Shown piece after piece: positions 1-12,500 of a stretch of DNA of 49,026 nt. Each line of letters begins with the position of its first letter. Position 1 is the first letter of the stretch. The translations under genes and the position numbers were made by a program. The stretch is from Pelomonas sp. Root1444 (GTDB lineage: Bacteria; Pseudomonadota; Gammaproteobacteria; Burkholderiales; Burkholderiaceae_C), in NCBI RefSeq assembly GCF_001426885.1, contig NZ_LMFP01000001.1:200-49225 (forward strand), given 5' to 3'. The notes below the pieces were generated by a model. It was given only the letters and a program-made list of their open reading frames with translations, was not told where the DNA came from and did not search any database.

Positions 1-1
1 C

Positions 2-530
2 GTCGCGCGCGTTGCGACCGGCGGTGCCGGCAACGACAGCATCCTGGCCAGCGGCTGGTCGGAGACCATCGCGGCGGGCGCCGGCAACGACACGGTGCTG
101 GCCGGTGGCGGCAACGACGTCATCAAGGGCGAGGAGGGCGACGACAGCCTCATCGGCTCCGACGGCAACGACAGCTTCGACGGCGGCGCCGGCAACGACA
201 CGCTCAACCCCGGCCAGGGCAACAACATCTACCTGTTCGGCCGTGGCGACGGCCAGGACACGCTGCTGGAGAGCCCGCACAACACCAGCAAGGTCAACAC
301 GCTGCAGTTCAAGCCGGGCATCACGCCGGCCGACGTCATCGTCCGCCGCGTGTTCGACTACCGCACCGCGCAGTACACGGCCATCAGCATCGGCCTGGCC
401 AACAGCGACGACAAGCTGACGGTCTCCTACTTCTTCTACAACAATGACCCGCGCAACGGCTACAACCCGCTGCAGCAGGTCAAGTTCGACGACGGCACGA
501 CCTGGGACCTGAACGCCCTGGTCGCCGAGG
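2..530 (+). repeat. RTX calcium-binding repeats plus haemolysin-related domain
   Basis: The translated frame shows tandem glycine/aspartate nonapeptides of the GGxGNDxLx type (GGAGNDSIL, GAGNDTVLA, GGGNDVIKG, GSDGNDSFD, GGAGNDTLN). They are followed by a haemolysin-type calcium-binding-related domain (LQFKPGITPADVIVRR, then VKFDDGTTWDL). The array continues past the left edge. RTX repeats bind calcium and fold after export, usually in type I secretion substrates. Their position far from the C terminus of this protein is unusual for classic RTX toxins. Confidence 0.9.
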
Positions 531-3500
531 TCGACAAGGCCGTCGGCATGGACCTCGTCGTGCGCGACGTGGCCGTGGCGCCGGCCGCCGGTGCCAGCCA
601 GTTCCTGTCCGGCGGCAACGTCGTCGTGACGTGGACGACGCTCAACCAGGGCCCCACCGCCACCATCGGCGACTTCGCCGACCGCGTCACGCTGCGCTCC
701 GCCGGCGGTGACGTCATCGCCGAGTTCCTCGTCCCCTATGTCGAGGCCACTTCGGGCGCACTCGCGTCCGGCGCCAGCATCACGCGCACGGCCACGCTCA
801 AGCTGCCCGACGGCCCGACCGGCGCGGGCAACCTGCTCGCCGTCATCGAGACCGACTTCGGCAACACGCAGAAGGAAGGGAGCGCGACCGAGACCAACAA
901 CCGCGGCCAGGTCGGCTTCACGAGCACGCTGGCCGAATACGTCAACTACGTCAACCTGCAGGCCGGCAACCTCAGCGTCACGCCGGCCGGCGACTGGCAG
1001 CAGGGCGACACCGTCACCGTCGGCTGGACGACGACCAACGCCGGCACCATCCCGCCCGGCCGCAACTGGACCGAGCGCGTCGAGGTGCTGAACCAGACGA
1101 CCGGCGTCGTCATCGCCAGCGTCACGCGCACCGGCACGCCGGCTGAAGCAGCGCCCGGCGCCAGCATCGACCGCACGGCCACGTTCAACTGGCCCGGCGG
1201 CGCCAACGCGGCCGGCGCCATCCGCCTGCGCGTCACCGTCGACGCCGGCAACGAGATCGCCGAGTTCAACAGCACCGGCTCGCTGGAGAACGACAACCAG
1301 CTGGAGCGCAACGTCAACGTCGGCAGCGACCTGATCGCGCGCAACCTCAGCCTCGACTCGGCCACGCCCACCTCGGGCGATGTGCTGACGCTGCGCTGGG
1401 AGGACGTCAACCAGGGCAAGGTCGCGACCAACCTGAGCCACCAGGACCGCGTCGTCATCCGCCAGCGCAATGCCGACGGCAGCGCCGGCCCCGTCATCGT
1501 CGACACGCTGGTCAGCTTCGCCGGCAACGCCGCGCTGCCGCTGGCCGCCGGCGAGGTGCGCCAGCGCAGCTACAGCTTCGCGCTGCCGCAGGGCCTGAAG
1601 GGCGCGGGCACGTTCGACGTGACCGTCAGCGTGGACCGCAGCAGCACGGGCGCGGGCATCCTGTTCGAGGCCAATGCCGACGGCACGGCCGAGAGCAACA
1701 ACGACGCGGCGTGGAGCTTCACGGCCGCGCTGCACACCTATGCCGACCTGGCCGTCACCGCCGTGGACGTGCCGGCCAGCGCCAACTCCGGCGCCGACAT
1801 CAGCGTGGCCTGGACCGTCAAGAACAACGGCGGCGCCGCCGCCAGCGCCACCGGCGGTTGGGTCGACCGCATCGTGCTGAGCCGCGACGACATCGCCGGC
1901 AATGGTGACGACGTCGTGCTGGCCGAAGTGCCGCGCAGCGCCGGCCTCGCATCCGGCGCCGAGTACAGCCAGACGGCGACCGTGCGCATCCCGACGCGCA
2001 TCGACGGCGCCTACCGCATCGCCGTCATCAGCGACGCGACCGCCAAGGTCACCGAGCCCGACACGCGCGCCGACAATGCCAGGGTCTCGGCCGCGATCAC
2101 CGTCAGCCAGACCTACGCCGACCTCGCGCCGACGCTGACCGTCGTGCCGGCCGAAGTTTTCGCGGGCCGCAGCGCTCGGGTGGAGTGGTCCGTCCGCAAT
2201 TCGGGCACCGTCGCCACCGACGTGAACCGCTGGGTCGACCAGGTCTACCTCAGCAGCACGCCCAGCCTCACCGCGCAGTCCACGCTGCTCGGCTCGGTCA
2301 CCCGCGTCGGCACGCTGGCCGTGGGCGACAGCTACACCGCGGGCCTGGACTTCACCGTGCCGCGCGACGCCGCCGGCGCGCGTTATTTCATCGTCAAGAC
2401 CGACGCCTTCACGGCCGTTTATGAACTGGGCCGCACGGACAACAACGTCGTCGTCGCGACCGACGCCACGACCGTCAAGGCCGAGCCAAAACCTAACCTC
2501 CAGATCGAAGGGATCAGCGCCCCCGCCAGTTGGCGCGTCGGCCAGACCGTGCAGCTCGGCTACACCGTGCGCAACGCCGGCAACGACGCCATCAGCGGCT
2601 TCTTCGGCGAGGAGATCCGCCTCGTCGACACGCTGGGCCTGGCGCCCACGCAGGTGCTGACGACGACCTGGGCCTTCCAGACGCTGGCCGCCGGCGGCAC
2701 GCTGGTGCAGAACCTGAGCCTGGCCGTGCCGGCCCTCCCGCCGGGCAACTGGCGCCTGGAGATCGCGGCCGACAAGGGCAACTACGTCGCCGAATCCAGC
2801 GAGGCCGACAACGTCGCGACGGCCGCCGTCGCCATCGTGGCGCCCGACCTCGTCGTCGGCAACCTCACCACCACCGGCCTGCTGCAGGGCGGCGAAGCCA
2901 TCACGCTGAACTGGACCACGCGCAACACGGGCAGCGCGCCGGCCACCAGCATCCGCGAGAAGGTCTACCTGTCCAGGGATGGCCTGGTCGACAACGCCGA
3001 CACGCTGCTGGGCGAGCGCCTCATCGACGCGCTGGCCGCGGGCGCATCCAGCAACGGCACGCTGGGCTTCACGCTGCCGGTCGACCTGTCCGGCGCGTGG
3101 CGCCTCATCGTCGTCACCGACACCGGTGCCGCCAACAACGAGTCGACGAACGAGAACAACAACCAGGACGGCCTGGCCGTCAACATCGCGCAGGACGCCT
3201 ATGCCGACCTCGCCGTCGTCAGCGTCAGCGCGCCCACGCAGGTCATCGACGACCCGGCCAGCATCACGGTGGAGTGGACCGTGCAGAACGTCGGCGTCGG
3301 CGCCGGCCGCATGACCAGCTGGACCGACCGCATCATCTACAGCACCAACGCCGTGCTGGGCGACAACGACGACATCGTGCTGGGCGACGTCGTGCGCAAC
3401 GGCGCGCTGGCCGCAGGCAGCAGCTACACCGGGCATCTGGACTACAGCTTCGGCCCAGCCTTCAGCCGCCACGGCACCCTCTTCGTCAAGTCGGACGCCA

Positions 3501-6500
3501 CCGGCGCCGTCTGGGAGAACGGGGGCGAAGCCAACAACACCCAGGACGCCGGCCACACGACCGATGTCATGCCCATCCCCTACGCCGACATGCGCGTGGA
3601 GTCCGTCAGCACGCCCAGCACCGCCTACAGCGGCCGCGAGCTGACCGTGCAATGGACGGTGGCCAACCGCGGCATCGGCATCACCAACACCACCAGCTGG
3701 AACGACAGCGTCTGGCTCAGCCGCAACGCCGACGGCAGCGGCCAGCGCTACGAACTCGGCAACGCCGGCCACCTCGGCCAGATGGCCGTGGGCGACACCT
3801 ACAACCGCAGCATCGTCGTGCGGTTGCCCGAGGGCATCTCGGGCGACTGGTTCCTCAACGTCTCCACGAGCGGCCCCTACGAGTTCATCCACGGCAATGA
3901 CAACGTCGGCCACTCGGTGGCCGTGCCCGTGACGCTGAGCGACTCGCCCGACCTTGTCGTCGAGTCGCTGGACGCACCCGCCTCGGCGCAGGAAGGCGCC
4001 CTCGTCGACGTCAGCTGGACCGTGCGCAACAAGGGCCAGGCCCACGCCACCGGCCAGTGGCAGGACACCGTGCTGCTGCTCGCGCCCAACGGCTCCACCG
4101 TCGTGCTGGGCAACTACGTCTATGACCGCGGCCTGGAGGCCGGCAAGTTCTACACGCGCACCGAGCAGGTCCGCCTGCCCGCCAAGATCGAGGGCGGCTA
4201 CCGCCTGCGCGTCGTCACCAACAGCCTGCTCGGCGGCAGCGGCGGCCCGCAGGTCTACGAGTACGGCGACGCCCGCAGCAACAACACCACGACCGACACC
4301 GACACCATCACCGTCCGCCTGAACGACCGGCCGGACCTGCGCGTCACCAAGATCGAGGTGCCTACCGAGGTGACGGCCGGCACCAGCACCGGCCTGAAGT
4401 TCACGGTCGGCAACTTCGGCCCCGAAGCCACCAGTGGCCAGTGGCAGGACTACGTCTACCTGTCGCTGGACGGCATCGTCAGCGCCGACGACGTGCTCCT
4501 GGCGCGCGTCGACAGCGGCTCCGCGCTGAGCCCCGGCGGCGACCCCTACACCACCACGGTCAATGGCGTCGAGATTCCCATCCGCTACCGCGGCGACGTC
4601 TACATCATCGTCGTCGCCGACGGTGGCAACCGCGTTGACGAGTACCCCAGCGACGCCAACAACGCGCTGCCGCAGAAGCTGCACATCAACCCCGTGCCTT
4701 TCGCCGACCTCGTCACCAGCGACGTTGTCGCACCCGACCAGGTCGTGCACGGCGCGACCATCGAGGTCCGCTACAAGGTCACCAACAAGGGCTCGGCCGA
4801 GACCCGCGGCGACGCCGCCACCACCAACAGCTGGACCGACACCGTCTGGCTCACCGTCGACAAGACCCGCCCCAATCCGGGCAAGGGCGACATCCGCATC
4901 GGCTCGTTCACGCACACCGGCAAGCTCGCCGTGGGCGAGGACTACATCAACACCGTCAACGTCAAGATTCCGGACGACATCCAGTCCGCGCGCTACTACG
5001 TGACCGTCTGGAGCGACACCTACGACGCCATCCTGGAGGACACGCTGTCCTCCAACATCAACCCCGACGACCCGACCCAGATCGACAACAACAACTACAA
5101 GGCGCGGGACACGGGCGCGATCGGCCCGATGAAGATCCTCGGCATCACGCCGCCCGACCTCGTCGTCAGCAGCGTCATCGCGCCCGCCGCGGCGCAGGCC
5201 GCCGGCGCCTACACCTTCAGCTACACGGTGCAGAACCGCGGCGACGCCTTCGAGGGCGGCTGGACCGACAAGGTCTGGCTGATGGACAGCCCCGACCCGA
5301 CGCAGGCCAAGGTGATGTGGCTGCTCGGCGAGTTCTCGCAGCAGCGCACGCTCGGCAACCGAGAGAGCTACACCGTCAGCCAGACGGTCGACCTCTCCCC
5401 TGCGGTCAGCGGCGGCTACCTGGTCGTGCAGACCGACGCCGGCTACGGCTTCCTCAGCCGCAATGACGTGCGTGAAGTCGCGGAGGACAACAACGTCAAC
5501 CGCGCCGTGTCCAACGTCACCAACGTGCCGGCCGACCTGCGCGTCACCGACGTCACGACGCTGCCCACCAACTACTCCGGCGAGGACACCACCGTCACCT
5601 GGACGGTGAAGAACTTCGGCGGCGCCGTGTGGAGCGGCACCAGGGGCTGGCTGGACCACATCTGGGTCAGCCCGGACCCGACCTTCATCCCGTCGCGCGC
5701 CACGCAGATCGGTTCCGTCGTGCACAGCAACACGACGACGCTGGCCGCGGGCGACAGCTACACGGCCAGCGCGGTCGTCAAGCTGCCGCCGGGCACGGAT
5801 GGCAAGTACTACATCTACGTGATGACCGACGGCAAGCACGACGCGTCGTCACTCGCGCCCGAGATGGGCCGCGGCGAGAGCCCCACGCCGAGCCAGCAGT
5901 CGCAGGACGAGATCCTGCTGCCGCCCGCCTACAGCGACTACAACGCCTACAGCCGCGACATCTACTACACGACCTCGGTCTTCGAGGGCGCCCGGCGCGA
6001 CAACAACCTCGGCCAGGGCACGCTGGACATCATCTACCGCGAGCCCGACCTGCAGATCGACTCGATCACCGTCAGCAACCCCAACCCGAGCTCCGGGGAC
6101 ACCATCACCGCGACCTGGACGGTCACCAACCGCGGCACGCGCGACACCCGCGTGCCGGGCTGGATGGACGGCGTCTACCTGTCGCGCGACGCGACGCTGG
6201 ACCCGAGCGACTACCCCCTCGTGGACCGCGGCAGCGAGATCGAAGTGCTGCTGCGCGCCCGCCAGGTCTACCTGACCGACGAGAAGGGCAAGCCCCGCGT
6301 GCTGAAGAAGGGCGAGAGCTACACGCAGACCGCCACGTTCACGATCCCGTCGTCCATCAGCGGCAACTTCCAGCTCATCGTCAAGGCCGACACCGGCGTC
6401 TTCAAGGACTTCTACGCCTCGGCCCCCAGCACCATCCGCACCGGCCTGCCCGTCATCGCCGAGACCGGCACGAACGGCGTGCTGGAGTTCAAGGACGAGG

Positions 6501-9500
6501 CCAACAACACCGACAAGATCGCGCTGCCCATCACGCTGGCCACGCCGCCGGACCTGCAGGTCACGAGCGTCACGGCACCCGAGGCGGTCTATGCCGGCCA
6601 GAACTTCACCGTCGACTACAAGGTCGAGAACCTCGGTGGCAAGACGCCGGCCGACCAGGGCAGCTGGTACGACATGGTCTACCTATCCAAGGACCGCTTC
6701 CTGGACCTGAACAAGGACCGCTACCTCGGCTACGTGCAGCACGGCGGCGGCCTGGCCGCCGGCGCCAGCTACACCGGCAGCCTGACCTACACCGCGCCAC
6801 GCGACCTCGAAGGGCCCTACTACGTCTTCGTGGTGACCGACCCGGCGCGCATCTGGGGCAGCGGCGACACCGGCCAGGTGCTGGAGTTCGGCAAGGACGA
6901 CAACAACAACGCCGCGGCAGTCCAGCCGATGCGCATCGAGACGCCGCCGCCGGCAGACCTCGTCGTCACCAACGTCGTGGTGCCCAACACCGCCAGGATC
7001 GGCGACGAGATCGAGATCACGTTCACGATCCAGAACACCTCCATCAACCCCGCCTACGGCCGCTGGACGGACGCCCTCTACCTGTCCGCCGACAACGCCT
7101 GGGATCTCAACGACATCCAGATCGGCAAGGTCGCCCACGTCGGCGATCTGGGCAAGGACGGCACCTACACCGCCACCCTCAAGGCCAAGCTGCCCGCGCT
7201 GAAGGACGGTGGCTGGCGAGTCATCGTGCGCCCCGACCTCTACAACGAGGTCTTCGAAGGCAGGATCACCTACACCGACACCGGCCTGAACCTGCCGCCG
7301 GGCGAGGCCAACAACCGCACCGCCTCGGGCGCGACGCTCAACGTCACGGTGCCGGTGCTGACCGTCGGCCAGACGCTGGCCACCACGCTGTCCACCGGCC
7401 AGACCCAGGTCTACAAGGTCAGCGTCGGCGCCGGCGAGACGCTGCGCGTGCTGCTCGACTCCACCGCCGCCGCGGGCGCCAACGAGGTCTACATCCGCTG
7501 GAACGACGTGCCCACCGGCAGCGCCTTCGATGTCGCCTACAGCAACCCCGTCTCGCCCGACCAGACGCTGGTGGTGCCTACCACCCAGTCGGGCGACTAC
7601 TACATCCTCGTGCGCGCGCGCCAGAACGGCCAGGGCACGCCCGTCACGCTGCGCGCCGACCTGCTGCCGCTGTCCATCACCAAGGTCACGCCGGACCAGG
7701 GCGGCGTCGGTGACGACGACCACCGCTGGGTCACGATGGACATCGAAGGCGCCCGCTTCGGCGCCGGCGCGCTCGTCAAGCTGGCCCGCCCCGGCGAGTT
7801 CGAGATCGAACCCGAACGCTGGCAGGTGCTGGACGCGACACGCATCCGCGCCGTCTTCGACCTGCGCCACGTGCCGCTGGGCCTGTACGACGTCATCGTC
7901 ACCAACCCCGACGGCGCGCGCGTCGTCGAGCCCTACCGCTACCTCGTCGAACGCATGGTCGAAGTCGATGCCGCCATCGGCATCGGCGGTGCTCGCAACA
8001 TCGAGCCGGGCGACTCGGCGACCTACAGCGTCAGCCTGCAAAGCCTCACCAACGTCGACACGCCCTACGTCCGTTTCGACGTGGGCGCCACCGACATGGG
8101 CAACAGCGAGTACGTGCTGGAAGGCCTGTCGCTGCCCTACGTCGTCTTCGGCAGCAACGTCGGTGGCAAGCCCGACGGTGCCATCGCTGCCGGCGACGGC
8201 AACAACCAGCAGTACGGCACCACGCCCACCACCGGTGTGCGCGCCGACGTGCCGTGGGCGTCGCTGGACGGCATGAGCAACACCCAGGGCTGGAACCTCG
8301 CCCCCGGCTACGCCTTCGACCTGGGCGCCAACGGCTTTGCCGGCGCCACCTTCAAGGTTCAGACCTACCCGGGCCTGCAGGAATGGATCAACTACGACTT
8401 CGAAGGCCTGCGCGACAAGCTCTACGCCATCCGCCCCGACTGGAAGGCCGCCGGCATCCTCGATGAAGGCGTCTCGGGCCTGAACAAGATCTCACCCGGA
8501 CTGACCGCCAAGTTCCTCTCCCGCGAGCCGGAGGTCCACATCACCAAGGAAGAGGCACTGGCCATGCCCTTCCGCTTCGACACGCTGGCCAGCGTGACGA
8601 CGCTGACCCGCGCCGAGTTCATCGCCGACCAGACGGCCCATGCCAAGCGGCTGCGCGCGGCCATCCTGGCCGACACCACCGCGCCGCACGCGCTGGCCGT
8701 GCTGGCCGCCGACGAGGCGCAGTGGGTGCAGGGCTGGCTGGGCGCGCTGGAAGCCGGCGGGCTGCTGCGCGCCGAGGGCACCGCCCCCGCCATCCGCAGC
8801 GACGAGCTCGTGCTGAGCCTGAACGCGACGCTGGCCACCGGCATCCTGCTGTCCAGGGGCGGCGAGAGCTACCGCACCCAGGCCGACATCCTGGCCTTCT
8901 TCGCCAAGGTGCAGCAGTGGTACGGCGACACGGCCCGCTACGCCGGGGATCCCAATGCGCGGCACGCGCCGGTCGACTACAAGGAATACCGCGAGCTGGA
9001 GGACGGCACCTTCGTCGAAGTGCCCGTGCCCGTCGCGCCGAATGCGGCCGACTACGACCAGCACGCCGGCCAAGCCACGCACTTCATCAGCTTCGACGTC
9101 TTCGCCGGCAACCGCGCCGAGCTGGAGTACCTGCGCCACATCGGCGTGCTGGACGAAAAGTTCCGCCCGGTGGGCCCGCAGGCCCTCAACCTCACCAACT
9201 ACCTGCAGCAGGCCGCGCAGGCCCAGGCCAATGCCGGCGCCACGATCAGCGTGCGCGGCCCGCAGGCCCTGCCCGCCGCGAACGGCTCCACCTACATCCC
9301 GACCGGCTACGCGCTGCCCTACACGCTGAGCTTCAACAACGCGACCAGCGCCGCCGTGGGAGAAATCCGTCTCGTGACGGCCATCGACCCCGACCTCGAC
9401 GCGCGCAGCCTGCGCCTGGGCGACCTGAAGATCGGCGACATCAACATCCACGTGCCCGAGGGCCAGGCCGTCTTCCAGGGCGACTTCGACTTCACCGGCG

Positions 9501-12500
9501 CCGGTGGCAAGGGCTATGTGCTGCGCGTCAGCGCCGGCATCGACGCCGAGGAGCGCGTCGCGACCTGGCTGCTGCAGGCCATCGACCCCGACACCGGCGA
9601 GGTGCTGCACGACCCGGCCCGCGGCCTGCTGCCGCCCGACGCCAACGGCAAGGCCACCGGCGGCTTCGTGTCGTACACCGTGCACGCCAGCGAACTGGCC
9701 ACCACCGGTGCCAACATCACCGCCGCGGCGCGCGTGTTCTTCGACGCGACGCCCCCCATCGTCAGCAGTGCCATCAGCCACACGCTGGACGCCGAGGCGC
9801 CCGTGACCACGCTGACCGTGACGAGCAACGGCAACGACGCCGCCGGCCAGCCCACCTACAAGGTCAACTGGAAGGCCGTCGACGACGCCTCCGATGTGAA
9901 GCACGTCACCGTCTACGTCGCCGTGGACGGTGGCGATTTCAAGATCTGGCTGAAGCAGGTGGCGGGCGGTGAAAGCACGGCCCTGTTTACCGGGCAGGCC
10001 GGCCACCACTACGAGTTCCTCGCCGTCGCGACCGACAACGCCGGCAACCGCGAGGCCGCCAGCGTCAGCAACGCCGTGCTGCCGGACGACGGCAGCCGCA
10101 GCGAAGCTCAGCAGGCGCTGGGCGTCACCGACACGCTGGACGGTACCGACGAGCTGCCCGCCGCCATGCCCGGCCGCAACTACGCCGAGAGCGCCCTGTT
10201 CGCCGAGGCGATGCTCAAGCTCCCCGGCTTCGTCATCACACCGGCCCTGGGCGGCCTGGGGGCGGACCTGCAGTCCGTGCTCGCGCCGCTGCAGTTGAAG
10301 GGCTTCGCCAGTGGCTTTGGCGCAAGCCAGGGCGACATCGGCGCACTCGCCATGGTCGAGCTGGCCGACGGCAGCGTGCTGGCCAGCGCCGGCTCCGAGC
10401 GCAACCAAGTCTTCCGCTTCGCCAAGGAGGGCGGCCGCTCCGTGCAGCCGCTGTTCACGACGCAGGCCGCCATCCTCGACATGGCGCTGGACGCCAACGG
10501 CAACTTGTGGGTGATGACCGGCTCCGAGCTGATGATGGTCGACGCGAGCACCGGCGCCGTCATCAGCCGCACCCGCGCGCCGGCCGGCGAGCCGCTGACG
10601 CATGCGCTGGCGATCCAGCCGGGCAGCGGCCTCATCTACGTGGCCAGCGGCAACGGCGTCGAGGTCTTCGACCCGAAGGCCGAAGCCGGCCGTGGCTGGA
10701 CCCATTTCAGCAACACCCGCGTCGGCGACCTCGCCTTCGGTCCGGACGGACGCCTCTGGGCCGTGCGCTGGACCGGCAGCGACGTGAAGGGCGCGCTGCC
10801 CGAAGCGACGACCGACGTCATCAGCTTCCCCATGAGCGGCGCCACCAAGGGCCGCGCCGAGCTGGAATACCGCCTTGCGGGGCTGGTGGACAGCATCGCC
10901 TTCGGCCAGGCCGGCTCGGGCCTCGCCGGCCTGCTGCTGGCCAGCAGCAACACGCCGCAGCGCCCCGTCGCTGCCGGCGCCGCGCCGGCGCACAAGAGCG
11001 CCGTCTGGGCCATTGAGCTGCAGAGCCGCCGCACGCTCAAGCTCGCCGAGGGCGGCACGCGCGGCGAGAGCATCGTCGCCACGGCCGACGGCCGCATCCT
11101 CATCGCGCAGACGACGCGCATCGACGAGCTCGCGCCCGTCAAGGCGCCCAAGGTGCTCACCGCCAGCCTGGCCGACGGCGCGCTTGTGCCGCTGCCGCTG
11201 ACGCAGGTCGCCATCAGCTTCGACCAGGCCATGTGGACGGGCAACGACGGCAACGACGCCGAAGCCCTCGCCTCGGTGCTGAACCCCGACAACTACAGCT
11301 TCGTCGCCACCGGCGCCCACAGCAACCTGACGCTGGCGCCCGAGAGCGTGCGCTGGGATGCGGCCAGCAAGAGCGCCATCCTGACGCTGCCCAACCTGCC
11401 GTCGGGCGGCTGGCTGCTGGAGGTGTCCGGCCGGGTGCGCAGCGTGCAGCAGATCGAGCTCGGCAGCACGTGGGACCTGGCCTTCACCGCCGTCACCGAC
11501 ATCTCCAACCTCGTGCGGCTGACGTTCGCCAACACCCGCGCCGACCGCCTGACCGGCGCGATCAGCTACGACGTCGATATCACCAACATCGGTGACGACG
11601 ACCTCAAGGGCCCGCTGATGCTGCTGCTCGACCCGGGCCGCTACTTCGGCGACGACATCGTCGGTGCCAGCCTGGGCGACGGCGCCCATGCCGAGCTGTG
11701 GGTGCTGGACCTCAGCAGCGCATTGCAGGGCAAGCCGCTGAAGACCGGCGAGACGCTGGCCAACCGCACCGTCACCGTGCGCGCCGCCGACAGCCTGGGC
11801 ACCCAGCCCGGCACCGGCCAGCTCGTCAAGTTCAACCTGGGCCACGGCGTCTACGCGCTGCCCTACGACAACACGCCGCCGCAGCTCGGCAAGGTCGACG
11901 CCGACGGCACGCTGGACACGCAGACCAACAACCTGCCGGCAGCCACCGCCGGCACGCCCTGGAGCGCCAACCTCGGCGCGCTGGACACCGACGGCCGACT
12001 CTTCTACTGGGAGATCCTGAGCGCCCCGGCCGGCATGTCCATCACGCAGGACGCGCGGGTGGAAAGCAGCGCCAGCGGCTACGGCAACAACGCCACGCTG
12101 CACTGGGTTCCGAAGCCCACCGACCGCGCGGACAGCGAGGTGCTGGTGCGCGTCATCGACAGCCGCGGCGGCGTCGCACTCAGGCGTTTCACGCTCAACG
12201 TGGCCGGCGCCAACCACGTGCCGGTGCTCAGCGCCATCCAGGACCAGGAGCTCGACGAAGGCGGCCGCCTGCAACTGCCACTGCTCGCCATCGATGCCGA
12301 CGGCGACCCTCTGACGCTGTTGGTGCGCAACCTGCCGGCCGGCGCCGTGTTCGACGCTGCCACCGGCGTGCTGAGCTGGACGCCCGGCTACGACCAGGCC
12401 GGCCACTACGACGACATCGTCGTCGTAGCCAGCGACGGCAAGCACGAGGTGCAGCGCCGCTTCAGCATCACGGTCGGGCAGGGCTGGCCGCAGCCCGTCT

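Noticed and set aside
548-7345. CRISPR-like or nucleotide tandem array
   Set aside because: The periodicity is at protein level (CARDB motifs, units of 350-500 bases). There are no short identical direct repeats with unique spacers.
2530-7713. Arg/His/Gln-rich + strand open frames in another frame within the CARDB array
   Set aside because: Out-of-frame by-products of GC-rich codons; no motif, and the CARDB frame is continuous through them.
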